Assembly: GCA_030035585.1 (NCBI GenBank)
Contig: CM057462.1
Span: 136,736,734-136,800,733 of the forward strand
Reading direction: 5' to 3'
DNA from: Dugong dugon
Lineage: Eukaryota; Chordata; Mammalia; Sirenia; Dugongidae
DNA length: 64,000 nucleotides
Part shown: positions 11,966 to 23,386 of the stretch, in pieces
How positions within the stretch are numbered: the stretch's first letter is position 1
Layout: each line of letters opens with the position of its first letter
Translations under genes and position numbers: made by a program
Notes under the pieces: model-generated
Seen by the model: the letters and a program-made list of their open reading frames with translations, nothing else
What the model was told of the DNA's origin: nothing
Databases searched by the model: none

Positions 11966-12091
11966 TCGTTCCTTTACTAAATTCCCATGTGACAACTCTT
12001 AAATTTCTGGTTTTAGTCTAATATCTTGCTTATTGAAATTATTAATATCTCATCTCAAAAATATCAGCACTCTAATCTAATTAATTCTTCT

Positions 12092-12470
12092 AGACTTACA
12101 CTGTCTAATATGCTAGCCACTAGCCATATGTGGCTATTTAAACACAAATTTTAATTCTTTAAAATTAAATAAAATTAAAAATTTATTTCCACTTGTGGTC
12201 AATAGCCATATACGGATAAAAAACAAAGACAAACCTTTTGCTGTTGAGTCAATTCTGACTCATAGCAACCCTATAGGACAGAGAAGAACTGCCCCATAGG
12301 GTTTCCAAGGAGTGACTGGTAGATTCAAACTGCCAACCTTTTGGGTAACAGCCAAACTCTTAACCACTGTACCACCAGGGCTCCACATGTGGATGGTTGC
12401 TACCATATTGGACTGTACAAATACAGAACATTAACATCATGGCAGAAAGTTCTACTGGACTGTGCTGGCA
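12092..12470. mobile_element. hAT-type MITE, split by an AfroSINE
   Basis: The left end reads ACACTGTCTAATATGCTAGC and the right end ATTGGACTGTACAA then TACTGGACTGTGCTGG. With TAGCCATATGTGGCTATT on the left and ACATGTGGATGGTTGC on the right, this gives the near-palindromic structure of a common mammalian non-autonomous hAT (Charlie-type) element. The SINE at 12218-12384 lies inside it, so the MITE is older. Confidence 0.65.
12218..12384 (-). mobile_element. AfroSINE inside a MITE
   Basis: The + strand starts with the A-rich equivalent of the tail and continues TTGAGTCAATTCTGACTC, AACTGCCCCATAGGGTTTCC and ACCACCAGGGCTCC. Confidence 0.9.
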
Positions 12471-12675
12471 AAGATAATATCTAAGGAACTTTCTAATATA
12501 TCCCATTACTTAGCTCTGAAACATTTAGTAACCTTTTCTTTAACGTATCAGCAAATGACAGATGACCCAGAGGCTATCTGCTTCTATGACTCTACAAACC
12601 TGGAAATTTTTCATGCTTATTGTGATCACAGATATAAGATTTTCAGTTTTGAGTCTCCTATTCTTAGCTTCTGCC

Positions 12676-13125
12676 ACCCATCTGTCAGTTTGTAATACTA
12701 TGGTAGCTTGCATGCTACTGTGAAACTGGAAGCTATGTCACCAATATTTCAAATACCAGCAGGGTCACCCATGCTGGACAGGTTTCAGTGGAGCTTCCAG
12801 ACTAAGACAGACTAGGAAGAAAGGCCCGGAAATCTACTTCCAAAAATTAGCCAGTGAAAACCTTATGGATCACGACAGAGCATTGTCCTTCTTGCTTTGA
12901 ACACATCATCAGGAAGGAATAATTGCTGGAGGAAGACATTATGTTTGGTCAAGTAGAGGGCCAGCGAGGGTGAGTGAGACCCTTGGCAAGATGGAATGGC
13001 ACAGTAGTTGCAATGATGGACTCGAACATGCTGGCAATCATGAGGATGACATAGGACCAGACAATGCTTCATTCTACTGTACATAAAGTTGCCATGAGTC
13101 AGAATCAACACAAAGTCAGCTATCA
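12676..13125 (+). mobile_element. Internally deleted RTE derivative
   Basis: The first part (ACCCATCTGTCAGTTTG, GGAAGCTATGTCACC, TACCAGCAGGGTCACC) is the complement of the 5' end of the antisense RTE at 991-1786. The second part (ATGTTTGGTCAAGTAGAGGG, AATCATGAGGATGAC, CATGAGTCAGAATCAAC) is the RTE 3' end. The junction falls near AGCCAGTGAAAACCTTATGG. Nothing of the endonuclease or reverse transcriptase remains, so it could move only with enzymes supplied by another RTE copy. Confidence 0.75.
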
Positions 13126-13126
13126 A

Positions 13127-13875
13127 TTTATCTATCTTATGTATCTGTCTTCTATCTATTCTTAGTTTAGGATACCATTGTATAAGAGAATTAATCTGGG
13201 ACTTTACTGGCCTTTAGAAATAGAAATCAAATTAAATATCCTTGGAAGATTTTGAACTATTTCTCCTTAAAAACTTAAAAGTTGAACTAAACCTTCCCAT
13301 GAGTCTCAGAGAAGTACCATGTCTAATAATATTTTACATCCAATTTAATAGTTTCTATATTAATTCATGATAAATCTCCATTTGTTCTAAACTCTTTAAA
13401 TCATAAAATTCTCTGATGATTTGAGATGAAATAGACTTGAAAAGGCGCTCACAAAGGCTTCCATGTTGCTGGTATCTTTCCGTCGCTACCTTCCAAAAGA
13501 TCATGGATTGGCCTTCAAAAAAAAACTCTCCCCTCTACTTCTCTTGGAATCCTTTCTCCTGAGCAGTCACCAGATTAGAGTGCAAAACAACCTCATTTAA
13601 TGGAGAAAATTGAGCTGTATAAAATATAGTATTTGCCATTATTTACTCATGCGATCAAAAATATTTTTGACTATTAAGTGTCAGACCCTTGGCTAAATAC
13701 AGGGGACACAGTGATGAACAAAACAAGCATGTTCCTTCTCTTACGGTGCTTATAAATAAGTATGTTAATTCAGTTTGACTTAGATGAATAAAATTACAAC
13801 ATTTTTAGTTGCTTTATTATCTCATCCTCAGACTAAATGGTTTATTCTCCTTTATCCATGTATTGAGAAAGGGGA
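13127..13875. other. Intergenic, mostly unassigned
   Basis: A short match to the old family with CAGACCC...GGGGACACAG near 13680-13730 is the only recognisable element. No gene seen. Confidence 0.4.
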
Positions 13876-14083
13876 GGAGCCCTGGTGGCACAGTGGTTAA
13901 GCGCTTGTCTGCTGACTAGAAGGTCAGTGGTTTGAACCCACTAGCCACTCTGTGGGAGAAAGATGTGGCAGTCTGCTTCTGTAAAGATTACAGCCTTGGT
14001 AACCCTGTGGGGTAGTTCTACTCTACCCTATAGGGTCGCTATGAGTCAGAATCATCTTGACAGCAATGGGCTTTTTTTGTTTG
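13876..14083 (+). mobile_element. AfroSINE, long subtype
   Basis: Starts GGAGCCCTGGTGGCACAGTGG, carries AAAGATGTGGCAGTCTGC and TGTAAAGATTACAGCC, and ends CAATGGGCTTTTTTTG. Well preserved. Confidence 0.92.
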
Positions 14084-14274
14084 AGGAAGAGGGGCATTCT
14101 ATTCCACTAACAGCTTCATTTTCAAGTCAAAATTACATTCTGCAAAGCCACCCAATTCTTATCTGACTTAACTAGCCGCTAAATTGGGCTTATTCACCAA
14201 GATGACAAATAAGGCTTACCTCATAAGCCAACTATCTGAGCTATTCTGAGAAGCTGTACTAAGGATACCCAAGC

Positions 14275-14600
14275 TACAGCTAGATTTAGTGAGGGTGGGG
14301 GATATTGTGATCCATTAGCAACGTCTTCCATGGGCTCAGGAGATTAGAGTATGTCAGATGTGCCCAAGTATTTGTACTACCTGAAGGGAAAATTGAGGGG
14401 GTGGCAGGAGGAAATGTTATTCCAGAGTAGGAAAGCAAGCAAGAATAAAGACACAGAGGCATGGAAAAGTATGGCTCATTCCAGGAAAGGTAAGTGGTTC
14501 AAGTGAATGAAATGTAGGGTGGGTGAAGATAGGAGAAAAGAGCCTGCAAAGAAAGTGTGGGCTCAGACAATGGATCATCTTGAATGCCCCGCATCTAGTT
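14275..14600 (+). repeat. Fragment of old dispersed family (as at 51.2 kb)
   Basis: GTTATTCCAGAGTAGGAAAG, AATAAAGACACAGAGGC and GGCTCATTCCAGGAAAGG match the pattern of the better preserved copy at 51.2-52.7 kb. Diverged, and limits are approximate. Confidence 0.4.
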
Positions 14601-15114
14601 AACTTCTCTCTGAACTGCTCTTGTGGTCTTTGATGGCTCCCACTCTGAACCAAAGTTTCATTCTATTAGTGTCTCTAAAAAGCTCTCTTTCTTCCCTAGC
14701 CTTCCTCCAACCCAAGACATCTGTTCACATACAAATCATCTTGTTAACATTATCATTAAACTAACATTCTTAGAACTCATCTTTAAATTTGATGAGCACT
14801 TTATTACAGGGAAATAAATTTCAGAATAACCAATAAAGCAAAGTTAGTCATGTAATAAGGTCATAAACATAAGGTCCTTTCCAAACTGTTTATGAAAACT
14901 ATGTCAAGATAGGCACATATAGCTCAGGATGTTTTTTTCTTAATCAACGTGAGAAAGAAGATGAATACTTATTTAATGTGCAAACTATACAATAAAGCGA
15001 ATCATATTGTGAAATCATATTCCCAAAAGAAGTTCAATTTCCCATTTTTATGTCATAAATACCTAAATATTCCCCATTATGATTATTCCAGAAGAACATA
15101 AACTCTTCTTTTGT

Positions 15115-15225
15115 CAACAGATTATAAGAATTATAAGATTATAAGAATATATGTATATATATACATACACATACATACGTTTATATATATGTATATATAT
15201 ATGCATATATTCTTATAATCTGTTG
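15115..15225. repeat. AT-rich inverted repeat / TA microsatellite
   Basis: CAACAGATTATAAGAA at 15115-15130 has its exact reverse complement at 15210-15225. Inner arms at 15137-15165 and 15191-15221 also pair with one mismatch and a small gap. The centre is TATATA/CATACA repeats. A cruciform or strong hairpin is possible. ORFs over this repeat are meaningless. Confidence 0.85.
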
Positions 15226-15978
15226 GTGGAAGAAACACTAAAAATAAGAATGGAAACTAGCTATAAAATTACCAGTGAACCATTTACTGCAATGTCTGGT
15301 ATATCATTCTCATATCTCTGTAAAATTACTTAACATACTAAAGAGAAGAGTTATTTCATGCCTACAATTTGTGAATTTGTGTACTGGAGGTTTGTTCCTC
15401 TTTTAAAAGACAAGCGCTGTATGGAGAGAGTAACAGTACTTATGGATTTTAAACTAAATAGCAAATGAAAAAAGACATTCATGGAAGAAATAATGGCTTA
15501 TATTTATTCTGTCAAAGAATATCCATTCTCATGATACAGAACTCTTGAGTCAAAAGAATTGAATATTTGTCTATCCCTGCCACCTTGTGGTGGTGTGCGA
15601 CTCTCAGATGAGGTACTCAAAATTTTACATGAGGAAAACAAACACTACCAGTCTGAAAACAGACTTATGAAAAGAATGAAATCAAAAGGGAACTACATGT
15701 AATACATAACAGAATAATTTTATTTTCATCAACATTTGCATACTTAGCATAATATCTGTGGTTAACTTTCAAGAGCTATTATATAAAAGTAGTCATAAAT
15801 GCAGAACATTACAATAGTCTCAGACAGAAACAAGTAGCAGAATTATGGTTAATTCTTATTTTAGATTTGAAAGTCTTATAATGATAATTATGTAGAGCTA
15901 TGTTTTACCCAGCGACTATATAGGATGATCTGATACATGTCAATGAACCCCAGTGATGACTGTTTACTAAAGACCTGC

Positions 15979-16016
15979 TATAGGAACCAACTTGATGGCA
16001 CCTAACAACAACAACA
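15979..16016 (+). repeat. RTE/SINE 3' tail remnant
   Basis: AACTTGATGGCACCTAACAA followed by CAACAACA is the common RTE tail with no body in front of it. Confidence 0.6.
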
Positions 16017-16026
16017 TAGGATCACT

Positions 16027-16218
16027 GGAGTTCTGGTGGTGCAGTGGTTAAGAGTTCAGCTGCTAGGCAAAAGATCGGCAGTTTGAATCCACCATCCGCT
16101 GCTTGGAAACCCTATGGAGCAGTTCTACTCTGTCCTGTAGGGTGGCATGAGTCGGAATTAACTTGACAGCAACTTCTTTTTTTTTAACATGGAGTTGCTA
16201 TGAGTTGGCAATGGGTTA
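16027..16218 (+). mobile_element. AfroSINE with repeated tail
   Basis: Starts GGAGTTCTGGTGGTGCAGTGG and runs to AACTTGACAGCAAC plus a T-rich run. A second partial tail (GAGTTGCTATGAGTTGGC) follows, so the 3' end is partly duplicated. Confidence 0.85.
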
Positions 16219-16741
16219 TATGTCAGACACTGGATTACATATTGGGAAGAAAATGATAAGCAATAATAAACACAGTCCTGGCCTTCATGAAGTTTATGCC
16301 CTATGGAGAAAAAAAGCAAGCAGCAGCAAATAATCACAGTAAAAAATTATCGTCACAAAGCAGTGCTGGAAGGAAGAGAATATGCTTCTGTGAGAGCCAA
16401 TAATAACAGAAGTAGACCTGGGGTAGGGAGGCTAAATGAGGAAGAGGAGTTTCATAGGCAAAGGGTGCTGGGGTAGGAAAGAGGAGGCATGCAAGTACAA
16501 AGGCTCTGGCAGGACAATGGCATGGCACATTCCAGGACCTGAGAAGGTCAGTGCCTGGAGTCCAGAGAGGGGTGTCCTAGGAACATGGAAAGATAGGCAG
16601 GGACCAACACTTGCAGGACCAGTGGAGGCCATGTGTATGAATTTAAGTCTTTAAGAGTAATAGGAAGCTATTCAAATGTTTTTAACAGGAAGGTGAATAA
16701 TTTGATCTGTAATTTAGAAATATATTTAAAAAATAAATATT
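16219..16741 (+). repeat. Old dispersed family fragment, cut by the L1
   Basis: AACACAGTCCTGGCCTTCATG, GCACATTCCAGGACC, GGCCATGTGTATGAATTT and AGGAAGCTATTCAAATG follow the same block order as 41.2-41.7 and 51.2-51.8 kb. The L1 target duplication begins just after it. Confidence 0.5.
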
Positions 16742-16756
16742 AAGAAAAGAATTAAT

Positions 16757-18150
16757 AGAGAGGAGGTGGGGCCAAGATGGCAGAGTAGTCTGACAGCTTC
16801 CTGTATCCCTCTTACAACAAAGACCTGGAAAAACAAGTGATTTGATTGTATATGAATATCTAGGAGCACTGAACAAGGCAAAGTTGAGGAACTGGACTGA
16901 GTGGCGAGGGGAGAAGGAGACGGTTTGGAAAAAGCGAACAGCGCCAGAGCGGTGGCAGCGGGACTGCAGCTCTTCAGCCACTCTGGGTCCACAGTGAAGC
17001 AGGCAAACAGCTGTGCACGCACTCGGGAAGCAGTTTCCACATCGAGAGAGATTCGGCAGCAGAGACTCTGCTTGGACACTCCAAACCAGTGAAAAGCAGC
17101 TCCCAAGAGGATAAAGATAAGTACGTGTGTGGCCTTTTGCAGGGATTTTAAAAAAAAAAAGAAAAAGCCAATTTAGTAAAAAACTCTCTCCCTTTTACCT
17201 CCTCCCTCACCGCTCTGCACCAGGAGTCCGCTGGGCCAGAAGTAGATCCCAAAAGGCACCCTGACCCATTTACCTGGCCTTGGAGAGGGAACAAATAAGC
17301 TACTGGCTCCCCTAAGTCAGGAACTCAGGGTCAGCACAGCTCCTTTGCTAGGCACGGGCATAAGAGGTCCACAGACTTTGAGTGCCTTACACCCCTGTAT
17401 AGACTTGTGGGGACCCATCTCAACAGTGTTAGACCTCACTACCACAGTACAACAGGGCAAACATCTGAAGTTTAACTTCAACTGTTCCAGCTGTGAAGTG
17501 GCAGATTTGTGACCCTTGAAACAGCCCTGCCCCTTAAGTAGGCACTTTTACCGATCCGCAACAGGGCCTTGAGGTCTGGTGGTGTCACCTAAGCAACCTA
17601 ATCACCGGCTACAGGAGTCCAGGAAAAAGTGGTGCCCTGGACTCTTTAAGCCAACAGAGTGGGGTGCTCACAGTCTGGCTGAAAAACTAGCCTACCTACT
17701 TGCCCTAGGGAATAGAGATACGCTTTCCTTTCAGATTATCAGGAGCAGCTGTCAGCCCCCTACCTGGCTCAGCGTGTGATCCCCTACCACAGCCAGATAC
17801 CAGTGCCTGCACCAATCACACATGCCTCTCTAAGACTGTAGGTCAGAACCTGCACCACACACATGGTGGCAGACTGCCTGGACACCTGAGCTGAACCCAT
17901 ATAGGAAAATTTAATGGACCTCTGTGTGCACATACTTAGTTACAGAACTAACTACCTGGTGACAGGACATTAGAGATCCAAAGGTGTCAATAATCAAACT
18001 AGTGCACATGAGTAACCTACTGGGACATATCAAAACCAAACAAAACAAGAAGTTACGACTCACTAAACAAATATAAAATAAAATTGTAATAACTTATTGA
18101 TGGCTCAGTGACAACAGTCAATATCAAATCACATAAACAGGCAGTCTATG
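16757..18150 (+). promoter_or_regulatory. L1 5' UTR / internal promoter
   Basis: About 1.4 kb upstream of ORF1. CCAAGATGGC at 16772-16781 fits the YY1 site that positions initiation in other L1s (established for human L1; inferred here). Promoter activity itself cannot be seen. ORFs on either strand here (for example 16726-17106 minus) have no support. Confidence 0.6.
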
Positions 18151-19110
18151 ATGGCTTCAGCAAGCTCCCAAAATAAAGAATCGATAAATTCTCTGGAGGA
18201 AGAGAATTTTTTGGAATTACCAGAGGCAGAAGACAAAAGATTAATATAGAACTCTTCTAGAAATTAGAAAGGATATTCTACAAAATGGAGAAACTTCCAA
18301 GTAACATACAGACAAAGTAGAAGCAAAACTTAAAAAAGATATTCAAGAACATAATGACAAATTTAACAGGCTGCAAGAGTCCATAGAGAGATAGCAATCA
18401 GAAATCCAGAAAATTAATAAAATTTCAGAATTAGACAACTCAATAGAAAGTCATGAGAGCAGAACTGAGACAGTAGAAGTTAGAATTAGTGACACTGAAG
18501 ATAAAGCACTTGATGCCAACTTATTTGAGGAAAAATCAGATAAAAGAATTAAAAAGAATGAAGAAACTCTAAGAGTCATGTGGGACTCTATCAACAGAAA
18601 TAACCTACGAGTGACTGGAGTACCAGAACAGGGGGGATAACAGAAAATACAGAGAAAACTGTTGAAGATTTGTTGACAGATAACTTCCCTGATATCATGA
18701 AAGATGAGAAGATATCTATCCAAGATGCTCATCAAACCCCACATAAGGTAGATCCCAAAAGAAAGTAACCAAGACATATTATAATCAAACTTACCAAAAC
18801 CAAAGATAAAGAGAGAATTTTAAGAGCAGCTAGGGATAAAAGAAAAGTCATCTACAAAGGAGAGTCGATTAGAATAAGCTCAGACTACTCAGCAGAAACC
18901 ATGCAGGCCAGAAGGCAATGGGATGACATATATAAAGCCTTGAAAGAAGACAACTGCCAGCCAAGAATTATATATCCAGCAAAACTGTCTCTCAAATATG
19001 CTGGTGAAACTGGGGCATTTCCAGATAAACAGAAGTTCAGGGAATCTGCAAAAACAAAACCAAAATTACAAGAAATACTAAAGGGAGTCCTATGGTTAGA
19101 TAATCAATAA
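18151..19110 (+). pseudogene. L1 ORF1 (RNA-binding chaperone), broken
   Basis: In active L1s ORF1p binds the L1 RNA as a trimer and acts as a nucleic-acid chaperone in the RNP. The start ATGGCTTCAGC at 18151 and the terminal stop at 19108-19110 lie in the same frame, 320 codons apart, close to the usual ORF1 length. Codon 33 is a TAG (18247-18249). The middle continues in another frame (RVMWDSINRNNLRVTGVPE, the start of the RRM-like domain, about 18575-18630) up to a TAA at 18638. The C-terminal domain is open again from 18901 (PRIIYPAKLSLKY, then FRESAKTKPKLQEIL). The charged Glu/Lys-rich N-terminal part fits a coiled coil. At least two frameshifts and two stops make it nonfunctional. Confidence 0.85.
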
Positions 19111-19561
19111 CACCAGATAACAACACAAGACTAGAATGCAGAACAGAGCAACCAGATATTGACTCAGATAGGGAAGTCAAAAATACATCAAAGCTAAAAC
19201 ATTGAAAATAGGGAAACAGAGATATCAATATGTAAAAAAGGACAACATTAAAAAAAAAAAAAAAAGAGGGACTTAAAAAATGCAGACTTTCATTTTTCAG
19301 AGGGAGGGGAAGTCAAGGCAATATAAAGTAATAAAAGACTGGTATAAACTTAGAAAAATAGGGGTAAATATTAAGGTAACCACAAAGGAATCTAACAATC
19401 CTACAAATCAAAATTAAAAAAGGAGAAAAACATAAACACCCAGCAAACACAAAATCTACAACAATGAAAAAGATGAAAAAATACATAAAGAAAAACGACT
19501 CGGCACAGAAAATTGAGGGGAACAAAGAAACTGTAAACAACACACAAAAAGAGATATCAGG

Positions 19562-22500
19562 ATGACAGCACTAAAACTCAAACCTATCAATAATTATGCT
19601 GAAGGTAAACAGACTTAATGCACCAATAAACAGATGGAGAGTGGCAGATTGGATAAAAAAGCATGATCCATCTATATGCTGCCTACAAGAGACGCACCTT
19701 AGACTTAAAAACACAAACAGGCTAAAACTCAAAGGATGGAAAAAAATATATCAAGCAAACAACACTCAGAAAAGAGCAGGAGTAGCAATATTAATCTCTT
19801 ACAAAATAGACTTTAAAGTAAAATCCACCACAAAGGATAAGGAAGGGCACTATACAATGATTAAAAGGTCAATACACCAGGAGGACATAACTATAATAAA
19901 TATTTACGCACCCAACAACAGGGCTCCAAAATACATAAAACAATCTCTAACAGCTTTAAAAAGAAAGATAGAAGCTCCACAATAGTAGTAGGAGACTTCA
20001 ACACATCACTTTCAGTGAAGGACAGAACATCCAGAAAGAAGCTCAACAAAGACACGGAAGAGCTAAAGGCTACAGTCAACCAACTTGATCTCATGGACAT
20101 ATAACGAACACTCCACCCAGCGGCAGCCAAGTATACTTTCTTTTCCAACGTACATGGAACATTCTCCAGAATAGACCACATATTAGGCCATAAAGCAAGC
20201 CTTAACAAAATCCAAAACATCAAAATACTACAAAGCATCTTTTCTGACCATAAAGCCATAAAAGTGGAAATCAACAATACAAAAAGCAAGGAAAAAAAAT
20301 CAGACACATGGAAACTGAACAACACCTTGCTGAAAAACTACTGGGTTATAGAAGAAATTCAGGATGGAAGAAAGAAATTCATAGACTCAAACGAGAATGA
20401 AAACACATCCTACCAGAACCTTTGGGACACAGCAAAAGCAGTGTTCAAAAGTCAGTTTATAGCAATAAATGCACACATCCAAAAACAAGAAAGGCCATAA
20501 TCAAAATATTAACCCTACAAATGGAAAGAGTAGAAAGAGAGCAGCAAAAGAAGCCCACAGGTGCCAGAAGGAAGGAAACAATAAGAATTAGAGCAGAATT
20601 AAATGAAATAGAGAAGAGAAAAACAATTGAAAGAGTTAACAAGTCCAAAAGCTGGTTCTTTGAAAAGATCAACAAAATTGATAAACCATTGGCCAAACTG
20701 ACAAAAGAAAAACAGGAGAGGAAGCAGATAACCCATATATGAAATGAGATGGGTGATAGCACAACAGACCCAACTGAAATTAAAAGAATCATAACAGAAT
20801 ACTATGAAAAATTATACTCTAAAAAATTTGAAAACCTAGAGGAAATAGACAAATTTCTAGAAACCCACGACCTACCTAAATTAACACAAACAGAGGTAGA
20901 ACAACTAAATAAACCAATAACAAAAGAAGAAATTGAAAAGGTTATTTAAAAACTCCCAACAAAAAAAAAAAAAAAAAAAGCCCTGGCCCGGATGGCTTCA
21001 CTGGAAAATTCTACAAACCTTCAGAGAAGAGATAACACCACTTCTACTAAAGATATTTCAGAGCATAGAAAAGGATGGAATACTCCCAAACTCATTCCAT
21101 GAAGCCAGCATAACCCTGATACCAAAACCAGGTAAAGACACCACAAAAAAAGAAAATTACAGACTGATATCCCTCATGAACATTGACGTAAAAATCCTTA
21201 ACAAAATTCTAGCGAATAGAATTCAGCAACATTTCAAAAAAATAATTCACCATGACCAAGTGGGATTTATACCAGGTATGCATGGATGGTTCCACTTTAG
21301 AAAAACAATCAGTGTAATCCATCACATAAATAAAACAAAAGACAAGAACAACATGATCTTATCAATCGATGCAGAAAAGGCATTCGACGAAGTCCAACAC
21401 CCATTCATGATAAAAACTCTTAATAAAATAGGAATAGAAGGGAAATTCCTCAATATAATTAAGGGCATTTATACAAAGCCAACAGCCAACATCATCTTAA
21501 ATGGAGAGAATTTGAAAGCATTCCCCTTGAGAACAGGAACCACACAAGGATGCCTTCTATCACCACTCTTATTCAACATTCTGCTGGAGCTCCTTGCCAA
21601 AGCAATTAGACTAGAAAAACAAATAAAGGTCATCCAAATAGGTAGGGAAGAAGTCAAAGTATCTCTGTTTGCAGATGATATGATCTTATACACAGAAAAC
21701 CCCAAACAATCCACGAGAAAACTACTGGAACTAACGGAAGATTTCAGCAGAGTTTCAGGTTACAAGATAAACATACAAAAATCAATTGGATTCCTTTACA
21801 CCAACAAAGAGAACCTTGAAGAGAAAATCACCAAATCAGTACAATTTACAATATCCCCCAAGAATATAAAATACTTAGGAATAAATCTAACCAGAGACAT
21901 AAAAGATCTGTACAGAGAGAACTATAAGACAGTACTGCAAGAAACTAAAAGATACCTGCATAAGTGTAAAACTGTACTTTGCTCATGGATAGGTAGACTC
22001 AGCATAGTGAAAATGTCAATTCTAACCAAAGCAATCTAAAGATACAACGCAATCCCGATCCAAATTCCAGCAGCATTTTTTAATGAGATGGAGAAACAAA
22101 TCACCAACTTCATATGGAAAGGGAAGAGGCCCTGAAAAAATAAAGCATTACTCAAGAAGAAGAACAAAGTGGGAGGCCTTACACTACCTTATTTTAGGAC
22201 TTATTATATTGCCACAGTAGTCAAAACAGCCTGTTACTGGTACAACAATAGATACATAGACCAATGGGGCAGAGCTGAGAATCCAGATATAAGCTCATCC
22301 ACCTATGAGCAGCTAATATTTGACAAAGGCCCAAAGTCCATTAATGGGGGAAAAGACAGTCTCTTTAACAAATGGTGCTGGCATAACTGGATATCGATCT
22401 GCAAAAAACTGAAACAAGACCCATACCTCACACCATGTACAAAAACTAACTCAAAATGGATCAAAGACTTAAATATAAAATCAAAAACGATGGAAGAAAA

Positions 22501-23386
22501 AATAGGGACAATGCTAGGAGCCGTAATACATGGCATAAACACAATACGAACCGTAAGCGACAATGCACAAGCACCAGAAGAGAGACTAGATAAATGGGAG
22601 CTCTTAAAAATCAAACACTTATGCTTATCAAAAGACTTCACAAAAAGAGTAAAAAGACAACCTACAGACAGGGAAAAAAAATTTGGCTACGACAAATCCA
22701 ATCAGCATTTGACCTCTAAAATCTATAAGATACTACAAAACCTCAACAACAAAAAGACAAATAACCCAATTAAAAAATGGACAAAGGATATGAACAGGCA
22801 CTTCACCAAAGAAGATATTCAGGAGGCTAACAGACACATGAAGAGATGCTCATGATCATTAGCCATTAGAGAAATGCAGATCAAAACTACAACGAGATAT
22901 CATCTCACCCCAACAAGGCTAGCATTAATCCAAAAAACACAAAATAATAAATGCTGAAGAGGTTATGGAGAGACTGGAACACTTATACACTGTTGGTGGG
23001 AATATAAAATGGTACAACCACTTTGGAAATCGATTTGGGGCTTCCTTAAAAAGCTAGAAATAGAAATACCATACGATCCAGCTATTCCACTCCTTAGAAT
23101 ATATCCTAGAGAAATAAGAGCCGTCACACGAATAGATATATGCACACCCATGTTCATTGCAGCACTGTTCACAGTAGCAAAAAGATGTAAGCAACCTAGG
23201 TGCCCATCAATGGAGGAATGGATAAACAAATTACGGTATATCCACACCGTGGAATATTACGTAATGATAAAGAACAACGATGAAACTGTGAAACATCATA
23301 TAACATGGTGGAAGCTGGAACTTATTATGCTGAGTGAATTTAGTCAGTCACAGAAGGACAAATACTGTATAAGACCACTACTATAA
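19562..23386 (+). pseudogene. L1 ORF2 (endonuclease + reverse transcriptase), broken
   Basis: ORF2p nicks target DNA and primes reverse transcription on it. Domains in order: endonuclease N-terminus (LNAPINRWRVADWI, CCLQETHL with the catalytic Glu, IINIYAPNN; 19596-19985); linker (20264-20949); reverse transcriptase ([32 protein letters not shown] at 21668-21679; 20985-22039); C-terminal part (22169-23386, including [13 protein letters not shown]). The span of 1275 codons is the normal ORF2 length. Breaks seen: a frame change just after the start ATG, a stop at 19983, changes from frame 0 to 2 to 1 to 2, a TAA before a 19-A run at 20961-20979, a TAA at 22037 and a TGA at 22853. The FADD catalytic motif itself is intact. 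Antisense ORFs in this interval are shadows. Confidence 0.9.

Noticed and set aside
16726-17106. A 126-codon minus-strand gene
   Set aside because: It is antisense to the L1 5' UTR and has no support. An antisense L1 ORF is possible in principle but the frame shows no known motif.
19891-20792. Minus-strand membrane-like proteins over the L1
   Set aside because: Hydrophobic antisense frames are a by-product of the A-rich L1 coding strand.
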